The translations under genes were made by a program, and so were the position numbers. From an uncultured Clostridia bacterium (GTDB taxonomy: Bacteria; Bacillota; Clostridia; Oscillospirales; Acutalibacteraceae), in NCBI GenBank assembly GCA_947598155.1, contig CANQFC010000006.1:124001-188000 (forward strand): a DNA stretch of 64,000 nt, written 5' to 3'. Shown one piece after another: positions 56,698-64,000 of the stretch (position 1 is the first letter of the stretch; the number at the start of each line of letters is the position of its first letter). The notes under the pieces are model-generated. The model searched no databases. It was not told where the DNA came from and saw nothing but the letters and a program-made list of their open reading frames with translations.

Positions 56698-58912
56698 CAT
56701 AAAAACGGCAAAATTTGCGCCCGAAAATACGGACGTCGACGCTCTGTACGCCGAACTTTTGGAAAAAATAAAAAAAGTGCACCACAATGAAAGCGAAATA
56801 GCTTTGATAAACAAGGCGTTTGAGGTTGCAAAAAAACAGCACGGCAATCAAAAACGCGTTTCGGGCGAGCCGTACATTATTCACCCGATAGCCGTAGCGG
56901 ATATTTTAGTTAATCTCGGTATGGATTACCAGTCGCTTGTTGCGGCGCTCCTGCACGACGTTGTTGAGGATACCGACTATACGCTTGACGAGCTTAAATC
57001 CGAGTTCGGCGGCGAAATTGCCGTTCTGGTTGACGGCGTTACAAAGCTCGGCCATCTTCAGTTCTCCGAAAAGGAGTCCCGTGAAGAACAGCAGGCGGAA
57101 AATATACGCAAAATGCTGCTCGCTATGAGCAAGGACATACGCGTTATTGTCGTAAAGCTCGCCGACAGGCTGCACAATATGCGGACTCTTGAATATGTCG
57201 CTCCGCAAAAGCAGAGAGATAAAGCCCTTGAAACCCTTGAAATTTTTGCCCCCATAAGTCACAGGCTCGGTATTCGCTCAATTAAGGAGGAGTTAGAGGA
57301 TAGGGCTATCCGTTTTCTTGACCCGGTGGCTTACGCGGGTATTGAAGAACAGCTCCGCAATTTTAACATATCGGGCAACGAGTTCCTTAACAGCATTAAG
57401 GAAAGAATTTTAGAGCGGGTCAGGGAAACTATGCCGAACGCCGCCATCACAGGCCGAATTAAAAGCGTACACGGCATATACCGCAAAATGTATATGCAGA
57501 ACAAGCAGTTCAGCGAGATTTACGATATTTACGCAGTCCGCATTATAGTTGACACAATAGGCGACTGCTACAACTGCTTAGGTATAATTCACGATATGTT
57601 CAGCCCTCTGCCGGGGCGCTTTAAGGATTACATTTCAACGCCCAAGCCAAACCGTTACCAGTCTCTTCATACAACCGTCGTTGGCAAAGACGCTATCCCG
57701 TTTGAGGTGCAGATTCGCACTTGGGAGATGCACCGCACGGCCGAGTTTGGCATCGCGGCGCATTGGAAATACAAAATAGGAATGACAAACGGCGGCAATG
57801 AAAACTTTAACGACGGACTTGACTGGATTAAAGAAATGCTTGAGGCTCAGCAGGAAACGGGAGACCCGAGAGAACTGGTTTCGTCAATAAAAACCGACCT
57901 TGTTCCCGAAGAGGTGTTTGTATTTACCCCAAAGGGAGACGTTATCAACGTTCCGCAGGGGTCAACCGTAATTGATTTCGCGTATTCAATTCACACGGCT
58001 GTCGGCCACAAAATGATGGGAGCTAAGGTTGACGGGCGCATAGTTCCGCTTGACTATGTGCTAAAGACCGGCGAAATCGTTGAAATTCTCACGTCTTCTC
58101 AACCGGGAAAGGGGCCGAGCAGAGATTGGCTCAATATTGCGAAATCAAGCAAGGCGAAGAGCCGAATCCGCTCGTGGTTTAAAAACGAAAAACGCGATGA
58201 GAATATTGTTGAGGGCAAGGCCGAGCTTGAAAGAGAATTTAAGCGCAATTACATCAGGCTTACCGATGAGGAATACGACGCGTTTGTCAAAAAGCTCGCC
58301 GTCCGCCAGCGTATGGACTCTGTCGAAGATTTTTACGCGGCGATAGGCTACGGCGGTCTTTCCGTTTCAAAGCAGATGCCGTACATCAAAGAGGAGTACC
58401 ACAAGAATTACGGCAAAAACCACGCTGAAGAAACAATAGTTAAGCGCCCCGTTAAAAGAAAATCGAATGACGGAATTATTGTTGACGGAATCGACAACTG
58501 TCTTATTAAGTTTTCGCGCTGCTGCAATCCGCTCCCCGGAGATAAGGTAATCGGCTTTATTACAAGGGGTCACGGCGTTTCCGTTCATAAGGCGGACTGC
58601 GTAAACGTGCCAAAGGATATTGCCGGCTGCTCCGAACCTGAGCGCTGGGTAAAGGTGCACTGGGATAACGTCACGTCAGACAAATACAGCGCAACCGTTA
58701 CGGTTACCTGCCTTAAACGGTTGGGACTTATTGCGGACGTCAGCCAGCAGATAGCAAATATGAAGGTTATCATAGCGGGGCTTACCACTCATGACACTAA
58801 GGACGGACGGTGCGTTATAGAAGTCACCATTCAGGTCGAGGGTATTGAACACTTGAAGAGCATAGTATCAAAAATTGAGAAAGTACAGGGCGTTATAAGC
58901 GTTGAGCGTTAG
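56690..58912 (+). CDS. relA: Bifunctional (p)ppGpp synthetase/hydrolase, Rel
   Basis: 740 residues. Master enzyme of the stringent response. HD hydrolase domain intact (YIIHPIAVADIL, LLHDVVEDTDYT, KLADRLHNMRTL), synthetase domain (KSVHGIYRKMYMQNKQFSEIYD, GRFKDYISTPKPNRYQSLHTTVV, EVQIRTWEMHRTAEFGIAAHWKYK), TGS domain near residue 405, zinc-finger-like region with KFSRCCNPLPGDKVIGFITRG, and ACT at the C-terminus. So it can both make and break (p)ppGpp. The ATG at 56690 has GGGAGGTGA upstream; an in-frame TTG at 56672 is rejected. Confidence 0.97.
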   Translation: MSDIKTAKFAPENTDVDALYAELLEKIKKVHHNESEIALINKAFEVAKKQHGNQKRVSGEPYIIHPIAVADILVNLGMDYQSLVAALLHDVVEDTDYTLDELKSEFGGEIAVLVDGVTKLGHLQFSEKESREEQQAENIRKMLLAMSKDIRVIVVKLADRLHNMRTLEYVAPQKQRDKALETLEIFAPISHRLGIRSIKEELEDRAIRFLDPVAYAGIEEQLRNFNISGNEFLNSIKERILERVRETMPNAAITGRIKSVHGIYRKMYMQNKQFSEIYDIYAVRIIVDTIGDCYNCLGIIHDMFSPLPGRFKDYISTPKPNRYQSLHTTVVGKDAIPFEVQIRTWEMHRTAEFGIAAHWKYKIGMTNGGNENFNDGLDWIKEMLEAQQETGDPRELVSSIKTDLVPEEVFVFTPKGDVINVPQGSTVIDFAYSIHTAVGHKMMGAKVDGRIVPLDYVLKTGEIVEILTSSQPGKGPSRDWLNIAKSSKAKSRIRSWFKNEKRDENIVEGKAELEREFKRNYIRLTDEEYDAFVKKLAVRQRMDSVEDFYAAIGYGGLSVSKQMPYIKEEYHKNYGKNHAEETIVKRPVKRKSNDGIIVDGIDNCLIKFSRCCNPLPGDKVIGFITRGHGVSVHKADCVNVPKDIAGCSEPERWVKVHWDNVTSDKYSATVTVTCLKRLGLIADVSQQIANMKVIIAGLTTHDTKDGRCVIEVTIQVEGIEHLKSIVSKIEKVQGVISVER

Positions 58913-58915
58913 GTT

Positions 58916-59374
58916 ATGAAAGCGGTAGTACAAAGAGTAAAAAATGCTGGCGTTACCGTAGATGGCAGGGAAATCAGCCGTATAGGTAAGGGATATATGA
59001 TTCTTTTGGGAGTTATGGATGACGACGCGGACAGTGACGTTGATATTCTCGCAAAGAAAATTGCCTCTCTGCGCATTTTTGAAGATGAAAACGGAAAAAT
59101 GAATCTTGACATAAAAAATATCGGCGGCGAAATCCTTGCAATTTCGCAGTTTACGCTTTGCGCCGATATAAAAAAGGGAAACAGACCGTCTTTTATCCGT
59201 TCAAAAGAGCCTGCGGCCGCCAATGAATTTTACGAGAAATTTTGCGCTAAGCTTTTGGAATACGGAGTAAAAAGCGTTAAAAAAGGCGTGTTCGGGGCGG
59301 ATATGAAGGTCGATTTGGTAAACGACGGGCCTGTTACAATAGTCTACGATACCGAAATCTGGGTGAAAAGATGA
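58916..59374 (+). CDS. dtd: D-aminoacyl-tRNA deacylase
   Basis: 152 residues. Removes D-amino acids (and glycine from tRNA-Ala) attached to tRNA. MKAVVQRVKNAGVTVDG start, AISQFTLCAD (SQFTL) and the cross-subunit NDGPVTIVYDTE (GPVT) motifs are present. It follows relA by 3 bp, an order conserved in many Firmicutes, and overlaps the next gene by 4 bp. Confidence 0.97.
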   Translation: MKAVVQRVKNAGVTVDGREISRIGKGYMILLGVMDDDADSDVDILAKKIASLRIFEDENGKMNLDIKNIGGEILAISQFTLCADIKKGNRPSFIRSKEPAAANEFYEKFCAKLLEYGVKSVKKGVFGADMKVDLVNDGPVTIVYDTEIWVKR

Positions 59375-60000
59375 CAAAAGTAAAGAAATTTGTTATAGGC
59401 GAACTTGAAACAAACACTTATGTTTTAGAGTCCGGCGGCGTTTTTGCCGTTATTGACCCCGCCGAAAATAACGAGGAGCTTTTGCGCTTTTTAAGCGGTA
59501 AAAACGTAAAATACGTTTTACTGACGCATGGTCATTTCGACCATATTTCCGGCGTAAATTCGGCAGTGAATAAAACAGGGGCGTCGGTTTGCGTTCATTT
59601 TCTTGACAGTGAAATGCTCCGCGACGGGGACAAAAGCTTTTACACCGAGCATTACGGCGGTATTCAGCCCGAAATTAAGGCGGATATTCTTTTAAACGAC
59701 GGAGACGAAATAAGCCTCGGCGAAACGAAACTCCGTGTAATGCACACTCCCGGGCACACAAACGGAAGTGTATGTTATATAATCGAAAAGGACAGGTTGA
59801 TTTTTTCGGGCGACACGCTTTTCCGCCTTTCGGCAGGCAGAACGGATTTGGCGGGGATAAGCCCGTTTGTCGCGGCGCGGCAGGAATTAGCGTCGCTTAA
59901 AAAGCTCGCTATGATTCCCGGCGATTTTACCGTATATCCCGGTCACGGAGAAGAAACTACTTTGCAGTTTGAACGCGAAAACAACAGATATATAACTTGA
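59371..60000 (+). CDS. Metallo-beta-lactamase-fold hydrolase (glyoxalase II-like)
   Basis: 209 residues. Zinc/iron-binding MBL fold: LTHGHFDHISG (HxHxDH), HTPGHTNGSVCYI, FSGDTLF and YPGHGEETT. This is the YcbL/glyoxalase II-like branch commonly found after dtd in Clostridia; substrate unknown, perhaps a thioester. Its TGA stop is the first codon of a repeat copy (TGACGGGGC). Confidence 0.9.
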   Translation: MTKVKKFVIGELETNTYVLESGGVFAVIDPAENNEELLRFLSGKNVKYVLLTHGHFDHISGVNSAVNKTGASVCVHFLDSEMLRDGDKSFYTEHYGGIQPEIKADILLNDGDEISLGETKLRVMHTPGHTNGSVCYIIEKDRLIFSGDTLFRLSAGRTDLAGISPFVAARQELASLKKLAMIPGDFTVYPGHGEETTLQFERENNRYIT

Positions 60001-60022
60001 CGGGGCAAGTCCCTTATGGAAA
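59997..60022 (+). repeat. Short repeat copy inside the recJ-relA operon
   Basis: TTGACGGGGCAAGTCCCTTATG plus GAAA, starting in the stop codon of the MBL gene and 33 bp before hemZ. It pairs with bases within the MBL end (ACTTGACGGGGCAAGT). Confidence 0.7.
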
Positions 60023-60054
60023 AATTTTGATAAAATGTAAGCGGCGGAGGGCAA

Positions 60055-61488
60055 ATGAAAATTGCGGTTGTAAATCATAAATACCATTACGAAATGGAAA
60101 AGCTCGTCCGCCTTTTTCTTCCGAATGAGAAAATAGAGGTAACTAAAGACCTTAACGGCGGCGACGGGCTTTATACGCAGGTTGGAGATGAAATCACAGT
60201 TTATTTTAAAGCGGGCGGTTTTGAGAGGCGGCTGACCGCGCCCCTTTGCGGCGACAATGAAATGCAAATGGGCAGAATGGTTTATTCGATTTTCGGTGAA
60301 TATACCTCGTTTTACCCGAAATGGGGCGTGCTTACAGGCGTTCGGCCGTCTAAACTGCTGATTGCAACCGAAAAAAGGCTCGGCAGAGAAAAAACAGAAC
60401 AGTATTTTTACAACGATCTTTTGGTGACAAATGAAAAATACTCTTTGGCGCGGCGCGTAGCAGACTGCGAAAAGAGTGTAATAGGCTTGTCAAAGCCGCA
60501 ATCGTTTAGCTTATATATTTCAATTCCGTTTTGCCCTACACGGTGCAGTTACTGCTCCTTTGTATCGCACTCCGTTGAAACAAAAAAGGCGAGGTCTCTT
60601 TTGCCCGAATACTGCGAGCTTCTTTCAAAAGAACTTGAAATTACGGGTAAAATCGCGTATGAAACGGGGCTTTCTCTTGAAAGCGTTTACATAGGCGGGG
60701 GAACTCCCACAACTCTTTCTGCCGAACAGCTGACGGATTTGCTTAAATCGGTAGAAAATAATTTTGATTTGTCCGTCTGCCGTGAATGTACGGTAGAGGC
60801 GGGCAGACCCGATACGGTGACGGAAGAAAAATTGAGGTCGCTGAAAAACGGAGGCGTGAGCAGAATAAGCATAAATCCGCAGACCTTTTCCGATGAAGTG
60901 CTGAAAAATATCGGAAGGCGCCACAGCGCGCAGGAAACCGTAACGGCGTTTAATTTAGCCCGAAGAATAGGCTTTGACTGTATAAATACAGACCTTATCG
61001 CAGGGCTTCCCGGGGACACTGAGGAAGGCTTTATGGCCTCGCTTGACAAAGCGTTTGCTCTTGACCCCGAAAACATTACGGTGCATACGTTGGCTCTTAA
61101 ACGCTCGTCAGGCTTAGGGGCTCAGGATATGAGCGTTACGGCGGAAAACGCCAAAAAGGTTGACTCAATGCTCGGATATACCTATAAAAAATTAAACGGA
61201 AAATATCATCCGTATTATATGTACCGCCAGTCAAAATCGGCGGGAAATCTTGAGAATACCGGCTGGTGCAAGGAAAATACCGAGTGCCTTTATAATATTT
61301 TTATGATGGAAGAATGTCATACTGTTTTGGCGGCCGGCGCCGGCGCGGTAACAAAGCTGAAAGCTCCTTCGCTCGGTAAAATCGAGAGGATATTCAATTT
61401 TAAATACCCATTTGAATACATTTCGGGCTTTGAAGAGATTTTAGAGCGAAAGAAAAGAATAAGCGAGTTTTACGGTACATACTTTTAA
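60055..61488 (+). CDS. hemZ: Oxygen-independent coproporphyrinogen dehydrogenase-like radical SAM protein HemZ
   Basis: 477 residues. N-terminal 150-residue domain, then the radical SAM domain: SLYISIPFCPTRCSYCSFVSHS with the Cys-x3-Cys-x2-Cys iron-sulfur motif, VYIGGGTPTTLSAEQL, TVEAGRPDTVTEE, RISINPQTFSDEVLKNIGR and DLIAGLPGDTEEGF. HemZ proteins of Clostridia match this layout; true coproporphyrinogen oxidation is not shown for them and some members have other roles. GCGGAGGG precedes the ATG. No other heme genes are in the window. Confidence 0.9.
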   Translation: MKIAVVNHKYHYEMEKLVRLFLPNEKIEVTKDLNGGDGLYTQVGDEITVYFKAGGFERRLTAPLCGDNEMQMGRMVYSIFGEYTSFYPKWGVLTGVRPSKLLIATEKRLGREKTEQYFYNDLLVTNEKYSLARRVADCEKSVIGLSKPQSFSLYISIPFCPTRCSYCSFVSHSVETKKARSLLPEYCELLSKELEITGKIAYETGLSLESVYIGGGTPTTLSAEQLTDLLKSVENNFDLSVCRECTVEAGRPDTVTEEKLRSLKNGGVSRISINPQTFSDEVLKNIGRRHSAQETVTAFNLARRIGFDCINTDLIAGLPGDTEEGFMASLDKAFALDPENITVHTLALKRSSGLGAQDMSVTAENAKKVDSMLGYTYKKLNGKYHPYYMYRQSKSAGNLENTGWCKENTECLYNIFMMEECHTVLAAGAGAVTKLKAPSLGKIERIFNFKYPFEYISGFEEILERKKRISEFYGTYF

Positions 61489-61505
61489 TAGTGGGGAGTC
61501 AGTAT

Positions 61506-62426
61506 ATGTCTAAGCTTACAAATGAAATAGAGTATATAAACGAGTTTGCAAAATCAAACCCGCAGGAGTTTATTGAAAAATGCGAGCAGAGATATAATAA
61601 TATTATTTCGTCTGTTTCAAAAACAATATGCGATAAAGGCGAGAGGCAGGTTGTAATGCTTGCTGGGCCGTCGTCCTCAGGTAAAACGACTACCGCGGGA
61701 AAAATTTGCGGAGAATGTAAAAACAGAGGTGTAAACGCGTTTGTATTGAGCCTTGACGACTTTTATCTTGACCGTGACGATATTCCGCTTTTGCCTGACG
61801 GAACAAGGGATTTTGAAACGGTTTACGCGCTTGATTTAGACTGCTTTGCCGAAGTTGTAAACGCGCTTTTGAGAGGCGAAACCGTCAGAACGCCTGTTTT
61901 TGACTTTGTAACGGGTTGCCGGCTTAAAGATAAATACAACGAAATAACGCTCGGCAAAAAGGACATTGTCATTATTGAGGGTCTTCACGCGTTGAATCCG
62001 ATTATTACCGATAAAATCAGCGGCAATCTCTTTAAAATATATATAAGTGTTTCCTCAAGAATTTACAATCAAAACGGCAAAATAATTCTCAATAAAAGAA
62101 ATATTCGTTTTGTAAGGCGGCTTGTAAGGGATTTTAAATTCAGGGGTAGCTCCGCCGATTATACTTACACTCTTTGGAAAAACGTAACCTACGGCGAAGA
62201 TAAATATTTATTCCCGTACAGAAACTTTGCGGATATAAAAATAAATACGGTGCATCTGTATGAGCCGTGCGTCCTTAAAAAGCAGGCGCTGGCGCTTCTT
62301 GAAAGCGAAATTTCGGACGACTACGCCTATGACGTTCAAAGGCTTCGTGACGCGCTTAAAAAATTTGAAGATATTGATGAGGAAGCGGTTCCGAAAGACT
62401 CGCTACTTCGTGAATTTTTAGGCTGA
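61506..62426 (+). CDS. Uridine kinase-like nucleoside/phosphoribulokinase family protein
   Basis: 306 residues. P-loop VVMLAGPSSSGKTTTAGKI, then LSLDDFYLDRDDIPLLPDGTRDFETVYALDLD, FDFVTGCRLKD and IVIIEGLHALNPII, typical of the uridine kinase/phosphoribulokinase family; resembles the clostridial proteins with a kinase domain lacking the usual TGS/AARS-like N-terminus. True substrate unknown. GGGGAG lies 7 bp before the ATG at 61506; the longer frame from 61491 overlaps that site. Confidence 0.87.
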   Translation: MSKLTNEIEYINEFAKSNPQEFIEKCEQRYNNIISSVSKTICDKGERQVVMLAGPSSSGKTTTAGKICGECKNRGVNAFVLSLDDFYLDRDDIPLLPDGTRDFETVYALDLDCFAEVVNALLRGETVRTPVFDFVTGCRLKDKYNEITLGKKDIVIIEGLHALNPIITDKISGNLFKIYISVSSRIYNQNGKIILNKRNIRFVRRLVRDFKFRGSSADYTYTLWKNVTYGEDKYLFPYRNFADIKINTVHLYEPCVLKKQALALLESEISDDYAYDVQRLRDALKKFEDIDEEAVPKDSLLREFLG

Positions 62427-62438
62427 GAGGTGAAAGGA

Positions 62439-64000
62439 ATGGCAAATAAGGAAAGAAAAAGTCAGTCCATTTTAAACGGTGCGCTGGTGCTTAGTCTTTC
62501 AACCATAATTGTAAAAATAATAGGCGTTATTTACAAAATACCGCTTACAAATATGATAGGCACAATAGGCAGAGGCTATTTTGACTCGGCTTACAGCCTT
62601 TATGTTCCGATTTATACCATTTCAATGGCGGGGCTTCCCGTGGCCGTTTCAAAGATGGTATCCGAAGAGATGGTTCTCGGCCATTACCGTGACGTAAAGC
62701 TTATCCATAAGGTGTCAAAAAGGCTTTTCCTGCTTATGGGTATTGCCGGGACTCTTCTCATTTTACTGCTTACATACCCGTATGCGCTTTCGGTTAAAAC
62801 AACGGCGGTAATTCCGTCGCTCGTGATAATCGGGCCGTCGATTCTTTTCTGCTGTATAATGTCGATTTACCGGGGCTATTACAACGGCCTTCGCAATATG
62901 ACCCCCACGGCGATTTCTCAGGTGCTTGAAGCGCTCGGAAAGCTGATTTTCGGTATAGTTTGCGCAAATGCGGTTATAAACTACGGTTACTCAAGATTTA
63001 ATGCGGGGCTTTCCGTGTTCGGGCAGGTAGTTCAGAGCGAAACGGAGGCTCTCAGCCGAATTTATCCTTATGCCGCCGCAGGCGCGACCGCAGGAGTTAC
63101 TTTGGGCACGGTTGTCGGTATGATTTTCCTTATCGTTTTAAGCAAGGTAAAGGGCTCCGGCATTACAAAAACAGAACTGGCAACGGCTCCCCGGCCGCAA
63201 AAATCGTCAGTTATTTCTGCAAAGCTTATAAGATTTTCAATACCTGTAATGCTTAGCTCGTTAGTTTTCGGAATAACCAATATTATTGACGCGGTTACAA
63301 TTCAAAACAGGCTTGCGCACGTAGTTTCGGAAAATTTACAGTTTATGCGTGAACTTTATTCCAACGAGCTTCAGGGAATTTTGGACGCCGATATTAAAGG
63401 CTTCCTTTACGGAGCCTATTCACTCTCGGTAGACTTTAAGAACCTTATTCCGTCAATAACGCTTACCTTGGGCGTCAGCGCAATTCCCGCGCTTTCCGCC
63501 GCTTGGGCAATGCGTGATAAACGTCAATTAAGAACTTCGATTGAATCTGTGCTTCGCGTCACAATGCTTGTCGCTATGCCGTGCGGAATAGGTATGGCGG
63601 TGCTCGCTCAGCCCATTCTCGCAATTTTTTACGGCAACGGTACGGCGTCCTCGTCAATTTCAATAGCGGCTCCCGTAATGTCGGCTTACGGCGCGACTAT
63701 ATTCCTTATAGCGCTTTCACAGCCTATGACGAATATGCTTCAGGCTATCGGCAGAACAAAAATTCCGCTCATATCCCTTTCAATAGGGGCGATAGCAAAA
63801 GTGATAGCAAACTTCATACTCGTCGCAATTCCGAAAATCAATGTCAACGGAGCGGTAATCGGCACGGTAATCTGTTATATAATTATAGATCTTATAAACC
63901 TTTTAGCGCTTTTAAAATTTACACGTGTTCGCATAAATTTCATTTCTGTTTTTGTAAAGCCCGCTTTCTGCGGCGCTCTTTGCGGATTGGGCGCATACAC
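62439..64000 (+). CDS. Polysaccharide/lipid flippase of the SpoVB (MATE/PST) family, runs off window
   Basis: At least 520 residues, open to the window end. Multiple hydrophobic segments. Start NKERKSQSILNGALVLSLSTIIVKIIGVIYKIPLTNMIG, then GYFDSAYSLYVPIYTISMAGLPVAVSKMVSEE and SIYRGYYNGLRNMTPTAISQVLEALGK, all highly typical of the SpoVB/YkvU/MurJ-like oligosaccharide flippases. SpoVB proper acts in spore cortex synthesis; paralogs are frequent, so this may be another member. GGTGAAAGG precedes the ATG at 62439, 12 bp after the kinase gene. Confidence 0.88.
   Translation, partial: MANKERKSQSILNGALVLSLSTIIVKIIGVIYKIPLTNMIGTIGRGYFDSAYSLYVPIYTISMAGLPVAVSKMVSEEMVLGHYRDVKLIHKVSKRLFLLMGIAGTLLILLLTYPYALSVKTTAVIPSLVIIGPSILFCCIMSIYRGYYNGLRNMTPTAISQVLEALGKLIFGIVCANAVINYGYSRFNAGLSVFGQVVQSETEALSRIYPYAAAGATAGVTLGTVVGMIFLIVLSKVKGSGITKTELATAPRPQKSSVISAKLIRFSIPVMLSSLVFGITNIIDAVTIQNRLAHVVSENLQFMRELYSNELQGILDADIKGFLYGAYSLSVDFKNLIPSITLTLGVSAIPALSAAWAMRDKRQLRTSIESVLRVTMLVAMPCGIGMAVLAQPILAIFYGNGTASSSISIAAPVMSAYGATIFLIALSQPMTNMLQAIGRTKIPLISLSIGAIAKVIANFILVAIPKINVNGAVIGTVICYIIIDLINLLALLKFTRVRINFISVFVKPAFCGALCGLGAY

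Noticed and set aside
811-60022. Insertion sequence explanation for the repeats
   Set aside because: No transposase frame in any copy, no matching inverted ends, and no target duplication that I can see.
1-64000. rRNA, tRNA, prophage or toxin-antitoxin genes
   Set aside because: I read both strands for tRNA-like T-loops (GGTTCGAATC type), phage structural or integrase motifs and small paired toxin genes and found none that I could support.

Overview
The window looks like a chromosomal segment of a spore-forming, anaerobic, Gram-positive member of the Clostridia, most like the Oscillospirales/Ruminococcaceae gut lineages. The signs are: a bacterial V-type ATPase operon instead of F-type; sporulation genes (a SipL-like DUF3794/LysM protein next to spoIVA, both dipicolinate synthase subunits, a SpoVB-like flippase); HemZ; a dockerin-bearing secreted hydrolase; strong GGAGG-type ribosome binding sites with frequent GTG and TTG starts; and many sigma-A promoters with 17-bp spacers. 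I see no rRNA, tRNA, phage, transposase or CRISPR.

Layout. 1-2.2 kb: 5' part of trkA (minus), a membrane-anchored endonuclease/exonuclease/phosphatase-fold protein, and a small membrane protein. 2.4-10.9 kb: nine-gene V-ATPase operon (minus), transcribed H-C-I-K-F-E-A-B-D from a clear promoter. 11-14.2 kb: divergent GH13 alpha-glucosidase plus sugar MFS carrier. 14.3-18.5 kb: dus, then sipL-like and spoIVA. 18.5-22.2 kb (minus): AT-rich orphan membrane protein, alpha/beta hydrolase, ung, murC. 22.3-23.7 kb: dpaA-dpaB. 24-26.4 kb (minus): GPH-type carrier plus an unknown anchored protein. 26.6-30.9 kb (minus): operon of a DUF951 protein, prfA, tsaC/ywlC, coaE and an M18 aminopeptidase. 31-33.8 kb: S1-domain protein; secreted hydrolase with dockerin.

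33.9-36.9 kb is the most unusual part. A sigma-A promoter, a cobalamin riboswitch and a terminator precede a lipoprotein with a DUF4430 (transcobalamin beta-like) domain. Next comes a secreted, probably wall-anchored alpha/alpha-toroid protein (transcobalamin alpha-like). Together they look like a two-protein bacterial counterpart of intrinsic factor. A convergent ECF S-component gene with a palindromic operator in its promoter lies beyond. 37-42.9 kb: lipid kinase and GDPD-like pair, then potABCD with an oddly anchored PotD. 43.3-44.6 kb: ylmH and thiN. 44.7-47.8 kb: metallophosphoesterase plus LTA-synthase-like protein. 48-53.4 kb (minus): glmU-pth-mfd, where GlmU has a degenerate nucleotide-binding signature. 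53.6-64 kb (plus): glycosyltransferase, then recJ-relA-dtd-MBL-hemZ-kinase-flippase, the last running off the window.

A dispersed non-coding repeat family runs through the whole window. Full copies are about 140 bp and short copies about 20-25 bp, built around GGGGCAAGCCCC. Most sit within about 10 bp after a stop codon, two lie inside operons, and the full copies fold into a shared structure with apparently compensating base changes. Gene calls rest on reading motifs by eye; no database search was possible.
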